A DNA stretch of 64,000 bases from assembly GCF_037038585.1 (NCBI RefSeq), contig NC_092523.1, forward strand, positions 29,145,501-29,209,500. Reading direction: 5' to 3'. The translations under genes were made by a program, and so were the position numbers. The number at the start of each line of letters is the position of its first letter. Positions within the stretch are counted from its first letter, which is position 1. The notes beneath the pieces were generated by a model. It was given only the letters and a program-made list of their open reading frames with translations, was not told where the DNA came from and ran no database searches. Source of the DNA: Patagioenas fasciata. Lineage: Eukaryota; Chordata; Aves; Columbiformes; Columbidae. This document shows positions 39,501 to 53,800 of the stretch, piece after piece.

Positions 39501-42500
39501 AGCTCAGTGAGAGTAAATGAGCATAGGTGTATTCTTCAGGCCCTAGAAAAATTAAATGAAAGCCCTGTTCATTTCAGTATAGTTGAAGTCTAACAACCAA
39601 CTACCAGTCTAGATTTGCATCCTGTGATAATGTAGAATTTTATTTGGGCTGCTTTTCAAGCCTAAATAAGCATTGTTGCAGTATGGTTGATGCACATATT
39701 ATTTTAATTCCCACTACTTTTGCGTTGGTGTCCATTGCCTGTGTTTTCAGTGCTGATTCCAAGAGTTGCTGGCTGTGTGCAAGCAGTGTGAGAGAGAAAG
39801 AGTCTTGATTTGATGTACATCTCTCCCAAGTGGAAGCCCTGTAAAACAGTGCAGTGAGCCAAACGGGATCACCTGAGGAGGGACTTCTTGCTGTAGCAGA
39901 GACTGGTCTATCATATACAAGAAGTAAAGCTAGGTAAAATGACTTTCCTAGGGTCTGGTTTTAGATAATTAGACAAGATACCAGCAATGGAGGAGAAGCA
40001 GTATTGTAGAAACCAAATGAGCTTTCAGAGTGAAGACTGAGATAAAGCTTTGTTGTTTTATGAAAACACGCTTGTCTTTTCTGTAGTGAAACACAGTTGG
40101 TTTAGAAATTGTTTTATAATACCTGTGTTTTCAGTTTAGTTACTGGAAGCAAAATAATTATAACCAAAAGTGTGGCAGTGCTGGAATACCATGCAAGACC
40201 ACTGAGGAGGATTAGGAAAGCAGGTGTTGATTATTTCAGGATTTGGAGTGAAACAATCTGACATTTAGGATGAGATGTTAGAAGATCAGAGAATTTCTTG
40301 AACTTGTGTTGTCCTTGGAGAGGCTGCTGTGTAGTAGATAACATTTTAGTTTGCAGATGTGTTCTCAGCCTCTTGCACAGTTGGACTTTTTTTTTTCCTC
40401 TAAACCATTGTGCTTAATGAGCTTGCTTTGAAATCCAGGAGGAAGCTCTAAACCCAGCCATTGCAGAGCTCAAAGGAAGGGCATTTGGCTCATGCTCAGT
40501 ATGCAGCCTGCCAAGGAACTTTAGATGATCTCTGGGAGATCTAATTGCTGCTTCATACTCTAGCATCTGCTGTGCTTTTTTCACCTGCAGTGGAGTGGAG
40601 GTATGTGAGCAACTGGGGGCAGAGGTGTCAGTCTGACAGAACTCGGAGCCTCTAGTCCCAACTTCCAGCGGTTCTCCCTGCTGTTAATGTGGTTAGTAGT
40701 CCACTAGATACAAAAAGTACAAGAACTTGTCTTTTAAAACTTGAAGGGTTTGTTTTTTTTTTCTTTTCTTTCTATGGATTTCTTTTCTGTAATTTCTTGA
40801 CAGATTTTTCCCAGTCTTTCTTTTGTTTTGTTGTATATCATGCTATTGGTAAATATTGTCAGTTTTCTCTACTATGGTTTCCCTTATAGGTGTGACACAG
40901 ATGTACCTTTGTTTCTGTCATCCATTAGCAATGTAATTCTGTACCTCATTTTCTAATGGAGTTGACCTAAGTGAATCCTGCTTTTTAACCTCTTTTAGAA
41001 ATTACCCATGGGCTGCAAAGCAGGTAGGTTTTGTTCTATCTGCATAACAATAATAGTTCTCTCTAAGGCTAGGTTTCTGGGTTTTGTTGTTTTGGGGCTG
41101 CAAAAAGGAAAGCTCACTATACTTAGGTTCTTCCTCTCTTCAAAATAATGTTCTCCGTTGTCACAGATACCACGTTTTAGTTTTAGTAGGTAACACTCAG
41201 ATCCTTGTCATACTATTTTCTGGTGTGGTGCCTGGAATCCTTCTTTACTGTCAGTATATTCCCATGTGGTTGATTTATTGAAGATTTTGAGAGATTGATT
41301 ATACTTCAAGCTCTGGTGTTTGCATCCAATGGAATGCCATCATGCCTTTACCCCCAGTTTAGCATTTTTAATCTGCTTTGAAAAGTTAAAAAGTTACAGT
41401 TGACAGCTATGTGGCCACAGTATCAGATGGTTTGGGGGGCTTAAAGATACCTCTCTTAACAGACTAGGTGAATATGTACATGGGAGTTAAGAATTTTATA
41501 ATAGGAACAACTGAAGTCTAAGAGGCATAAGCTTAATAGCTGGACTGGTTTGAAAACTGAAGTGAGATACATATGGATTTAAAGGTCACACATTTGACTC
41601 CAGTGTGGACTGGTATAATTTGTTTGTAGTGAACTAAAATCACTGAAAATCATTGAAAATTTAAATCCTGGATTACATTTTTCTAAATAAGATGCACTTC
41701 TTCAAATTATTCATTAATAATTAATAATCATATGTGTTGAGAAGGAAATCTTGGAATTATTGTAGCTGCTTCCCAAAATGTCAGTTTGATTGCAAGTGTT
41801 AGCCATAGTAAGAGTGGTAGTCCTCCCTAGTAGGGGGAGCAAACTGGAACAAGTCATTATGGTGGTACATACAGCCATGATGCATTGAGAGCTGGATATT
41901 ATCTGTGGTTCTGCTTATGTCAGACAAGAAGAGATATAGCAGAAGTAGAAAGGGTTCACAAAAAGATTAAACAAATAGTGAAAGTTATAGAGTCAGTTTT
42001 TTATGAGGAGAGAAGTGGACTAGTTCAGCATGGGAAACAGACAACTGAGAAGAGATACAACAGAGGTACCGCAAATAGTACGTTGCCAAAGAACAGGTTA
42101 TTGGTTTGAGTTTGTTGTTTGTTTGGTTGTTTTTTTTTAGATACAAGGACTGTAGGACACCAAATAAAATTGTCAGGCAGAAAAATAACTGAAACAAATC
42201 TTATCACTGGAGAAAAAGTAAAAGTGTGTTCAAAAGAGATTATGCAAATGCAAGTTAATCGGGGGCTATTAAACACAGTTGCATGGAAGTCCTGAAGTTT
42301 TTGATTGGCCAAAACTGGGAGGGAAATAATGTGTGTTACGCATGTCACTTCTCTTGTCATCTTTCTCTAAAAATCCATTACTAACAACTTCTCTGGTAGA
42401 TGTTCTTAATTTACATTATGTTCTTTAGTTGCCTGATTGGGTTCTAAGGGAGACTGAGGTGGGTCTTGTGCTGCTCTGTTGGTTTCTTTAATGAAAGTGA

Positions 42501-45500
42501 ACATAGTGCTTAGCTGTGCAAGTGTTTTAGAGGTGTTTAAGAGAAACATCTTGCATTTGGAAAACTGAGAAACAGAAGTATGAATGGCTAGTCTAAGATT
42601 CCTTTGAGTTTCATGCAAGGTTTAATTTAAGAGTCAATGTCTACTAGTTTTGTATACATTCTGTATTCCAAGAGGGATGGCAGCTGATTTTGTTCAGTAT
42701 GTGCTGCAGTATCAATAGTACGCACGGTGGGGTGGGCTTCTGTTTATTTCTGCCTCCTAACTTACCTTCATTTGATCTTCCATTGAATCCTCCAGTATTA
42801 TTTGGTTCTACATACTTGCATAGTTCAGCAAATTTATCACATTTAATGTTCTTCAGAAACAGTCTTTTATGTTTTATACAGGAGAAGGAACTTGTGACAT
42901 TTAGAATGAGAGAAGTCCATAAAACTTTGTTATCTTTATTTTTCTCTTTTTTTTCCCTTTCTAATTCTACTTGTTGATTCTGGTTTGTCCTGTGTTGCAG
43001 GCGATTAGCTGGCACAATAGATGTGATTGGACAGACCATCACTATCAGCAGGGTGGAAGGACGACGGCGTGCTAATGAAAACAGCAACATACAGGTTTTA
43101 TACTGCAGATTTGCACACTATCTCTGACTAAAAGACAGTTTTTGCTTTCCTCATAGCTTCTGATTAAAACATTTCATTGTGTATCAATGAGTAATACAGA
43201 AGTAGCTTTAAGTTCAGGGAGAAAGTTGCAGCAGTTAATTGAAATATACTAAGATGAAATATTTGATATATTCCAAAAGATAGATGTTTTGGTATACTTC
43301 TTACTGAAAGGAAATGAGCAGTATTGCAAATTTACAATCCAGGAGACAGCATTGGCTCTGCTAGATCTGCATGGGGTAGGATTTTGTTTACTTAGTGACA
43401 AAGATAAAGATTTAAACCGATGTCCGTTTCTCCCCTATTCCTGACAGACACTAGTGCTGGAAGTGAAAGCCTTTTCATATGCTCTTTGAGAAATGCAGTA
43501 TTTTAAAAATAAGTTGTGAAGGAATAAATAGTTAATTGTACTTTTAAAAAACATTTTATTATTTTAATGTGAACTGTAAGATCAGTTTTTATTAATTTAG
43601 TCTTTATGGGCTTGGATTATCTTAAGAAAACAACTAAATACATTAAGGTTGAATACACTTTTTCTCTCCTGACTTATATGTGGAGAAGAATCAAGGTTGC
43701 TTGGTGCCCTAGTTGCGTTTCCATGCCAATTTAAGGTTAAACAATGAAAATAATAATGGCTTGTAGTGCTTATACTGAAAACACTGCCATGTGTTTTTCA
43801 ACTGATCTCATAGTGTTTAAGTAATTTGTAGTCTTGGGTTTTTTCATGCTTTTTATATTGATTTTTTAAACATTTTCCTTTATATATAAACTGGCGTTTT
43901 GGGCCATATTCAGATAGTTTATATTCCCTCTCAAACTTGGTTTGTTGTTCCCTATTGGCTGCTCTTAGATCCTCAGAGGTGCCTGTCAGGTATGGGACAC
44001 AGAACGTAGGAATGCAGGTAGAACTTAAACCATCTGAATATGGCTCTTTAGGAGTATAAGTAATACTTTCCTGTTGAAGTAACTAGGAAGAGAGGTAACC
44101 TACCTTCTACCCTTTTGACATAGCAATTGTAACTATAGTTTGATATTTTACAGGTTCTTTCAGAACGATCTAATCCTGAAGTAGACAATTTTACCAAGCC
44201 ACCTCCATTTTTCCCTCCAGGAGCTCCACCTACCCACCTTCCACCACCTCCTTTTCTCCCACCCCCTCCAACTGTCAGTACTGCTCCACCTCTGATTCCC
44301 CCACCAGGTAAATATCCTGCAGTACATATGATGTGAAAAGTGAGAGATGCAAATGCTTGATTGTACGGAATTAAAGACAGCACATTCCATGCATATGTGC
44401 AGAAATACCAAATTTCGTATTCTTTTCTTAATCTGCGAGACAGAAACACAAACTTCCATCTTTACTTTCTCAGTATGCGTAGTCCCAAGTAGTGAATAAT
44501 TACCTAAAAAGTAAATGTTGGATCTTGTGTCCTTGAAAATTATTAAAGTGAGAAGCTCTTTTCTGTAATTCAGCTACCGTTAGTGCTATTGAGAGGTACA
44601 TGTTAACAAGTAATTCTATGAACTTTTGAATTAAGCGTGTGGCATACCGTGAATTTGTGTTAGAAGTTGGGTTCTCTGATGTCCAAGGTCAAAGCAGCAA
44701 ATGGAAAATTTTATTCTTCTTTCCTATCACAGTATGTTTGAATTCCCGACAGTCTGATAAGAATTGCATTTGTGCCATGTCCTTTCAGGCAGAGATTAGC
44801 ACTTGATGCTTTTATCCAGTGTCCTGTGTCTGTGATTCTTGGAGGAATCAAAGCTCTTTGAGAATTCTTCTTATGTAAAATTTGGTTTGAAATGTACTGG
44901 TATTTACTGAACGTTTACTCAAGCTTGATATTTATGGAAATTTACTGGAAGCAATGTCATGGACAGTTACTTGAGTGTTGTCATTTTAAGGAATTAAGTT
45001 CAAAAGAACTTAGCAAGGAACTAAGAAGAATGGTCAGTGAGATATGAAAATAGATGGAGAAACTTCAGGGAGTATTTCAGTAGGAAAGTGAAGGATTTGT
45101 TTATAGACAAGACTGATTTTTCATTATTTTCTCCTTGTGTTCCTTGTGTTCTTTTGCTTGACTTGTTCTAAAATCTCGCTGAGCAGTTTCTTTGCTATTC
45201 TGGTCACATAGGGAGTCTTTTAAAAGTTTCTCTGTTACTACTTGTACACATAAGCAAGGAAGTAACATCATTATTTCTATGCAACAACTTTGTGTGGGGC
45301 ATTATAGGGTTCAAGTTCTCATAGAAGAAGTTGCTTTCCTCAATTGCTGATGATGATTTTAAAACTATTAACTCTTGATGCCTGGAAAGTTCTGGTTTTT
45401 CTTGGTGATTGTCATACACAAAATGGTGTAACTTAGACAACAGAAGAGGGAAGGGATTTAAAGGTGAAGTAATTCTGTGCCTTTTTCCAAGTTTTTGTGC

Positions 45501-48500
45501 ATAAATGTAAAATATAGAGTGTTTGAAGAGAGAAAATGCTACTGCTCTGGCAATTTGGTGATGTTTCCTTACTGCAGGGGGAACAAAAAGGAGAAAAATG
45601 TCATACTAATGCTAATTTCGTTTTTAAGCTGCATTAAAACCTTTCTGATACAATAATACAGGTAATGCATTGCACAGTTTTAGAAAGTATTTTTTGAAAT
45701 GTAATTGTGGTACAGAAAAGGTGATCTGAGTTGTATGCTATTAAAAGTGTGAGAGGAATGCCCACAGATACCCCAAACACACTTGGTGCAGGGATGTCAT
45801 GTAGATGTACTGGATTGTTCTTATGAAACCCTACACCTGTTGAGCTTTTAAAGGTGAAAGAAATCCATATGTGTTACAGATCTAGCAACCAGGTTTGGCT
45901 TTAGTCGTATGGTTTACAGACAGTTTTATGAGATATACTTGTTCAGAAGGTCTCCTTCAACATCCTTCCGTGCTTCGAGTAGATTCAAAAATAACGATTA
46001 AGAGCTGTGGATTTGGTTTCTTCAGGCCTGTGTTTTAATTGTGCTGTTGCCAGCTCTTTATCTTCAAAGCTGTTCTTAAAATAGAACCTGCCATCCCTAC
46101 TAGTTTCAGTGGAGGGGGAGGGAAAAAATCTACTCTTACCCAATATTAAACCAGGACTACTTGCCAGAAAATTTAAGTATTCCAAATATAAAACATCCTC
46201 CAAAAACCCCTTTGAAAAAGTATCTTGCTTTGAAGTTGGATCTCTTGCTCTGAATTCATTCACTCTCGTCATTCAAATCTTTTTTTGTGAAATGAGTCCG
46301 GGGACAATTCAAAGGCCCAAATGCAGAAAATTCTCAAATACTCCTAGGAGATCACTGGCTATGGAAAAAATGTGTTGTTTTTTGTTTGCTTGGTTTATTG
46401 CTATGTCGGAGTAATTTTAAATCTAAAGAAGAATGTGGATGCTTCTGTTTAACAGGCTTTAAAAGTTGTTTTATGTGTTTTGGTTTAAGACTGTGGTCAA
46501 AATGTGACATGTATTTGAAATATTAAAAAAAAAAAAGTGCAGTATTGAACTTTTGTTGCATAACATTGGGAAATTTAACTACCTAGACTAGTACCAGGGC
46601 TTAGCAAGGAGCTCAGGCCCAGCAATATAAGTGTCAACTTTGTATCTTGTGATAGAGGAGAGACAATTTAATTTAGTTTAGCCTGTGGCAAAAGGAGTTT
46701 TCTACCACATTGACTTGTATTACATTGCTGTGAGCTTTTATACAGTTCAGCAAAATCACAGTATCTCGTTAAGCTCTGACAGTGTTACCATGTTTGATTC
46801 CTTACTCCCCAAGCAGAGCACGTGTGGCATTGCTTTTCTTTGGTAAAACCCACTTGGTTTTCTGTAATTATGTACCCTTCTTGAGTTAGAAGGATGGTGT
46901 ACAATGTCCTGAAAGCAATTCTGAGCACGTAAGGTCAAATGCTGCACTAGTGCCATTTGGATTGCTTTTAACATACAAGTCTGAGTATTTAGTTTTAGCC
47001 CAGGTGTACCTTTGTGGCAGTACCACATGTTTTAGGGATGTGGCGTGATCTACTCTAAGTAACCTTCTTGTTTAGTCCCTACATTGCAAGAAATGGCCCA
47101 ATATTTCAGAGTCTTTTTTCTTTCTCGAAAGTAATATGTGGCTGATGGTGCTTCCAGTGTATTTCCATACACTGCATTAGTAGATGCAAAACAGTGAAGA
47201 CTTAAGAGAGTCTCAATTTTCCTATAACTGAAGCTCACGATTTTTTTGTTTCTTGATTTGTCAATTCATGTGTTAGTGAAGAAGGTGAGGAAGAAAACTT
47301 CGTTTAGATCTTTTTAGTGATACTTGTGAGCTTGGAATGTAGAAGAATGTTTCTTCATGATACCATGAAGTAAATTGGATTCTGTCTTAAAATTATGTAA
47401 TCATTAACCATGACTTTAAAAATGTTCTTAGAGGTTTTTGAGGAAAAAATACCAATGTGTATTTTTTAGTATGATACCCTGCATAAGAAATTAATTGAAA
47501 TTATTTGGACGTTTAGACTCTGGATGTTAGTTTGATTCAGTCTGTCATGACTTTGCATGGCTTTCAGGTGAAATTTTCGTTTGGCTTGTAATGTAGTGAT
47601 GAGATTTTATTTGTATTTCTACACAAGATAAAACTCTGAGGAATATATTAATTGATTAATCAGAATTTATTTCTTTTTGTAAAGAGTATTAGCTGATGGC
47701 TTTCCAGGAAATTCTATGCAAAGTGGTGAGAGCCGTGTTCACTGCTTACAGTATAAAGTTTTTTGTGCAGCAGTTGAGATTTTTTAAGCATAAGGTAGAG
47801 CTGATAAATCAATTTGAGAGAACTTCTCATATTTTTCTAGCTTCTGCTCTTAACATTGCTGGAGAAATTTTGTCTCAGAGGTATTTTTTAATATATTTAT
47901 ACGTATATATGTATTTTATGTTGTAGGCTCATGAAGAATCTATTAAGATAGACAGTTAACCAAACAAAGATGAATAGGAAATACTTCAGCTATGTAACAG
48001 TTTGGACTGCCAGTCTTGCTTTTCTTGCAGAAAGTTTCATTAGGAGTGCTTGGTCTTTTAAACGTTACAGCATCAAAACTTTTTATGGTGTGATTTCCAG
48101 TGTTTCTAACAATGATAGTGTGCCTTGGAAAGCTTGTTTGCTGGTGAAGAGAAAATGGGTTATGTAGTTTAGAAATTTGGCTTTTGGGGATCACTGTCTC
48201 CTACTTTATATTTTGGCTAAGAGATTAGATTTTAAATCTTCAGCATTGAGCAGCAGCTTCAAGTTTGTTTCAGTTTGTTTACTGGTGTCAGCTTAATGCT
48301 GGTGAGAATTCATGTCAGTGAAATCACCAGAAATTAGTGAACGTTGATAGAGATTACTCTTCTTCAACTTGCGTATTCCTTCATTCTGTCCTTCTGCCAA
48401 GGCAATTTAGGAGCAGTTGGCATTTCTAGATATTATAATATGTAGATGTAGTTAAATGTTGCTGTCATACAGTAGTGTTTTAGTTCTAACGTTGAACTAG

Positions 48501-50821
48501 TGATACATACATCAAATTAATCATGCAATGACCAATATGTCCAGGATATTCTCTGAATGATGAAGTCTGGAGCTTGAATGGCATGGGTTTTAATTTAAGT
48601 GGGTCTGGCTGCTGTTCTGTCTGGATGTTTATGCTGTTATGGCAAAACTGATGAAAGCACTTGGCAAAGTTTCCTGTTCTCTCACCTCCGAAGACTTGCA
48701 GTGTTGGCAGGTTGGAAGTACCTATCTTTTAATGCAAGCAGAGTTGTTCATGACTAAAAGAGCTTTATGAGTGGTAGTCTGTTTTGTGATTTTATTGTTT
48801 TAGCCCAGTTTATTCTTTTGATGTAACAGTGTTTTGTGTGTTCAGTTGAGGTAAAGCTAGTTCTTTGCAAAGTATGAAGAGATAATGTCCGTTAAAGTGT
48901 GTGAATTATTTTTACCTTGTAATTATTCCTTTCGTAATCAAATAAGATGCATTAATATGTTGAGGCAGGATATTTTGTTATGTCACCTTAATATGGTTGG
49001 GAACAATTTCTCAGCTTTTAGGTAGATTCGTAACAGCTAGGATAGGTCTGAAAAACAGAAAAGTTATGACAGTTTTTGAATTTGTTTATATTAAAGTATG
49101 CTCCTTTCTCAGATACTTACAAGAAAATAGAGTACTTAACACTCTTTTTCCCTCCAAGTAGCAACTGAAGGATTAATTGCAGTGTGGCATAGGAATGGCT
49201 TAAAAGTCTATAGTGCTCACTGTTGCTGGAATATTTTGGCCATGTGGACCTACCATTTCCTATACTAAGCTATTAAACGTCAGAGGCCAGTTGCATTTCC
49301 TTTCATCCAGTTATGGAATATAGAATAAAGCAAACATATTCTGTGGGATGTTACATTTCTTCTGGATACTAAACATTTTAAGGCTATGGTTTTAATTCTA
49401 ATCACGAGACCCAGAGGAATTCTTCATTATTTTTATCACTAATTAAATAAAATCCTGAAGAACAGCAATTTAAACAAAAAGCCAGATTTCACAAGGCTTG
49501 CATAAAATCTTAACAGTTGGTATTAACGTGAGATTTCGATCTGAGAACACAGAAAGAAGTTATCATTCTCCTTGATCATGTATGTGGTGATACCTCAATC
49601 TGATTTTAAATCTGTAGATAATAAACATAAACTAACACTGTAAACTGATATATTACTTGTCTTTTTAGGTATACCAATAACAGTACCACCACCAGGTAAA
49701 CTTGCTTAGAATTTTTTTCTATGTTTGGTTAAGAAATGAAAACTTAACTGATGTGCAGCTTAGCAGTTCTTTTAGTTACACAGATAAAAGCTTATAAATA
49801 CAAAACTTCGTGTACAGATGTAGGCTCAGTTATTTTGATGCCAGGCAGAATTGAAAATGTATGGAAATGCTATTGACTAGTGAACCTAATCAGTGAGTTT
49901 CTTAGGTCTGTGCTTTCTTCTTTTCTTTCCATTCTTTTTTTTTTTTTCAGTTATGCAGAAAAAGTTGTGATTTTTTGTTTATTAAGTATTGTTGGATACT
50001 CAGGAATTTTCCTATGCTTCTGAATTACTGTATTTTTAAGAATGATAAGGTATTTGATTTGAAGCACTAATAATATGTGTTTAATGCTCTACCTTTGTTA
50101 AGCTGGAACATAGTTTTCAGTCTTACAAAATAAAACCCATTTACGGAATGAGAAACAATTTTTGCCTTATACTGTCTGGAATTTGTTTGTCATTGTATGT
50201 TTAGCTCAGTTCTTTTATGTGTTTATGTTTTACTTTTGTTGTTTTGTTTGTTATCTTTTTCCTCCCTCACCTGATTTATTATTACAGGCTTTCCACCACC
50301 ACCTGGCGGTCCTCCACCTTCCCTTATACCCACAATAGAAAGGTGATTATCTGTTTGAAATCTTATAAAGCGATATATCAGTATTCCGTAACTGAAATAA
50401 ATTACACTACGCAGTGTTTTATGAGTTTTATCTGGGAGTGGAGAGATGGTTTCAGATTTTTACAGTGTTTTTACAGAAGTGTTACTAGTCTCACCTGTCT
50501 GATACTTAATATTACTTTACCACTTATTAGTTTAGTTGAGTTATGACATTGTATCAATGCCAAGACTTTAGAAAAAAAGTCAAGGGAATGATTGTTAAAG
50601 TATTCTTGCATAGTCTGAAGGCTGATTTAAGTGAATTGTATAGTTGTCACTACTGTATCCTTTTCTATAAATGCAAATAAATAATTTGGCCACAGATTCA
50701 AACCCTCATAAGCTATAGAAAATGCCAGAGTTCCACGGAATCCAAATTTGTTTTCCTGCTGTATTTATTCTAAGTGTTCAGCTTTAATAGACCTAACAGT
50801 ATTTTTTCAATATCTTTTAAA

Positions 50822-50857
<36 letters not shown>

Positions 50858-53800
50858 GAAGAAGAAAAGGTTGGCCACCCCAGCCTTTGTAAAGTATTTA
50901 TATTTTGCTGGAGGCCAAAACCAGGTCATATATAAAGCTCACTTGAGAAGATGGTGCAAACCTCTTGCCAATCCTTCAGATTTCACTGAAGGAAGGTGCA
51001 CACATCTGTTCCTTTGAAATTGAAAATTCTATTAACTTATATGCTACAGGATGATGATGGTAAATCTCTCAGAAAATCCTCATCTGATTTAATTCAGAAA
51101 AAAACCCTAACTGGATGCACTTGATGGGCATGAAAGTAAATGTATTATTTCATACTGACAGATGCTGTGAGTGACTGCTGCTACTGACTGTTAAGCAACA
51201 GCTATTGCATTTACTTGTAGCAAATATTTATATAGTTTCTGAAATATGATGTAAAAAAATAAAGTTTATTGTAGAATGTAGGAGCTAAATCTCATACTTT
51301 TAAATGTTTTATTTGCCTTTCATTATCATTGGTTTTGTTTTGTTTTGAAACTAAGCTAACCCCAAACTTATTTCTTGATGTCTGAGTGCCTTCAAGAACA
51401 GAAATAACACTTAGGTTAAATATGGCAAATATAGTTCATTCAAATTATGTAGGAAGTACTAAGAGTCATGAAAGAATTATATTTGTATGAATGATACCCT
51501 GTTCACATACCATCCTTTTTAAGCTTTCTGGTTTTTACCTACTTGAGTTGGCTACCACTGAAAAGAGTCAGCCTAGAAAATGTGTAGCTAATTTAACAGT
51601 TTATTTATAGAACTATGCATTTGAAGTCCACCTGTTCTCAGATATGCTCATGTATCTACTTTTTAACAGAAAGCATGAGAATGGCTTCATTCATGAATGA
51701 AGCAGTTCCAAGCAACTGAAGATTAACTTCAGTATCTGTACAGAAACATGATACCTGTAATGTTTGAAAATGCAAAAGAAAAACTTTGATAATAAGGATA
51801 TATTTTGTTTCAAATTTCAAGAAGAGAGAATGCGATTTTCACCTCATGTAGTAAAACATGAAATATACATATTTGTGACAATGGGCAGCGTTCTTAATTA
51901 GTAATGCTCAAAGTGGAGGACTTAAATCCATTTACAACAAACACTGGTTTTGTCTGTATGGTGGTAAGAATTCAGGGGAATAATATTAAATGTATACTGA
52001 TGGAGCTAGCTTTGTATATTGATCAAGTTAGCTTTGGTAAAACTAGGGTTTTACATGTATTTTCTCCTCAACAGCGGACATTCTTCTGGATATGATGGTC
52101 GTTCTGTTCGTGCATTTTCATATGGCAGTGGTGAGTAAGCTTACTGGCTTTGAACATTTTGACTAGTGCTATATCAAATTGCTTGATATACTAATCAGGA
52201 TTTTAGCAAAGAGTTTAAACAGATCCCTTCAATAATTCATTAGGAAAGCTATTGCCTACCGTTGTAAACAGATACAGGCTGTTGCAAATGTAACAGCTGC
52301 TGGTAAATACTATTGTTTTGCTTACTTATTTTTATGCCGGGTATTCTTTCCATTTAATGCTGCTTTTGCAGAGCTGTAATTTCAAAAAATAAAGTTTCAT
52401 TATATGCAATCAAGTGGACATCCACAGAACCTACAGTGAGTTTAGAACTGTTACCTAGCACAGCTCTGCTACTTGAGCCAAAAGAGTGATAGCAGTACTA
52501 AGGTATCTGTCAGCTTCTTCCTGACCCAGCCCAAATTGGAAAAGTAAAAGAAATGTAGAATCACAGAATGGTTGGTGGTTGGAAGGGACTGTCAAAGATC
52601 ATCTAGTCCAACCCCCCCCCAGCATAGACAAGGACACCCATCCAACCTGACCTTGGACACTTCCAGTGATGAGGCATCAACAACTTCTCTGAGCTACCTG
52701 TTTGAGTGTCCCACCACCCTCATCATAAAGCATTTCTTCCTTATGTCCAGTCTAAACCTGCCCTTTTTCAGTTTAAAACCATTGCCCTTTGTCCTGTCAA
52801 CTGCAGGCCCTGGTAAAAAGTCTCCATCTTTCTTTTTAAGGCCCCATTAAATACTGAAAGGTCACAATGAGGTCTCCCCAGAACCTTCTTTTTTTCCAGA
52901 CTGAACAATCTAGGAGAGATGTTTCAGCTCTCCAGTGATTTTCATGGCCTTCCTCTGGACTTGCTCTAGCATGTCTTTCTTGTACGGGGGGCCCCAGAGC
53001 TGGACACAGTACTCCAGGTGGGGCCTCCTGAGAGTACACAGAGGAAGAATCACCTCTCTCAACCTCCTGATCATGCTTTGTTTCGTGGAGCCCGGGATAG
53101 ATTTCCTTTCTGGACTGCAAACTCACATTGCTGGCTCGTATTTAATTTTTTATCCCTCAGTACCTCCAAGTACGTCTGTGCAGGGCCACTCTCAATCAGT
53201 TCATGACCCAGGCTGTACTGAGTCCTGCCCCGGCGCGTGTGCAGGACCTTGCATTTTGCCAGTCACTGCCTCTGCCATCAGTGCATCTGCCACCCAGCCC
53301 CATGCCAAGTGCCTTTTCTTCCAGCTCAGTTTCTGTCTCCTTGCTCTTTGTTCCTTTGGACCCTAGCGGCAGGGAGGAGAAGTTGTAGGGATAGTTCTGT
53401 CCAGTTCTGGGGATACAAAACATTCAGCACAGGTCAAATGTTCAGATAATGTACCTCCCAAATATTCATATGTCTTTAGAAAGAATATACAAAATGATTT
53501 TTTGATTACTTGTAGTTTCTTGAAGTTGGAGCAGTTTGTGGAGTAACACAGATACTTTGTTGGCACTGAAAGGGTCTCCTCATCAGTTACTAAGTTTTTG
53601 CTTTCATGCCTGGAAGCTTGTTACATTTTGAAGAATTCTTGATGTGGGAAAACAGCTACTTTATGCTGACTACTTTTTTAGCAATAATTGAACTGTTTAT
53701 TTGCTGATTTTAGCAAAAAGATAAAGCTGAGGCAGACAGCTAAGATACCCAAGTGGCTATTTTGCTGAAGCTTTAACATCTAAAGCCATGCAGAATATCA

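Larger units (their letters stand above)
34573..43000 (+). other. FIP1L1 intron 9 (8.4 kb)
   Basis: The longest intron. It contains the decayed coding exon at 37022-37123, a 23-T run (38702-38724), and an old CR1 fragment (about 41830-42290). The rest is AT-rich with nothing recognised, although 40400-40680 is somewhat less AT-rich. Confidence 0.8.

Noticed and set aside
40999..41023. A 25-nt candidate microexon flanked by TCTTTTAG and GTAGGT, reading NYPWAAKQ from exon 9.
   Set aside because: It would enter in phase 2 but leave in phase 0, breaking the frame into exon 10. No counterpart is known to me in Fip1.
52935..53366. A 143-codon plus-strand frame in intron 14.
   Set aside because: It lies almost entirely within the antisense CR1 3' end and shows no protein similarity of its own.
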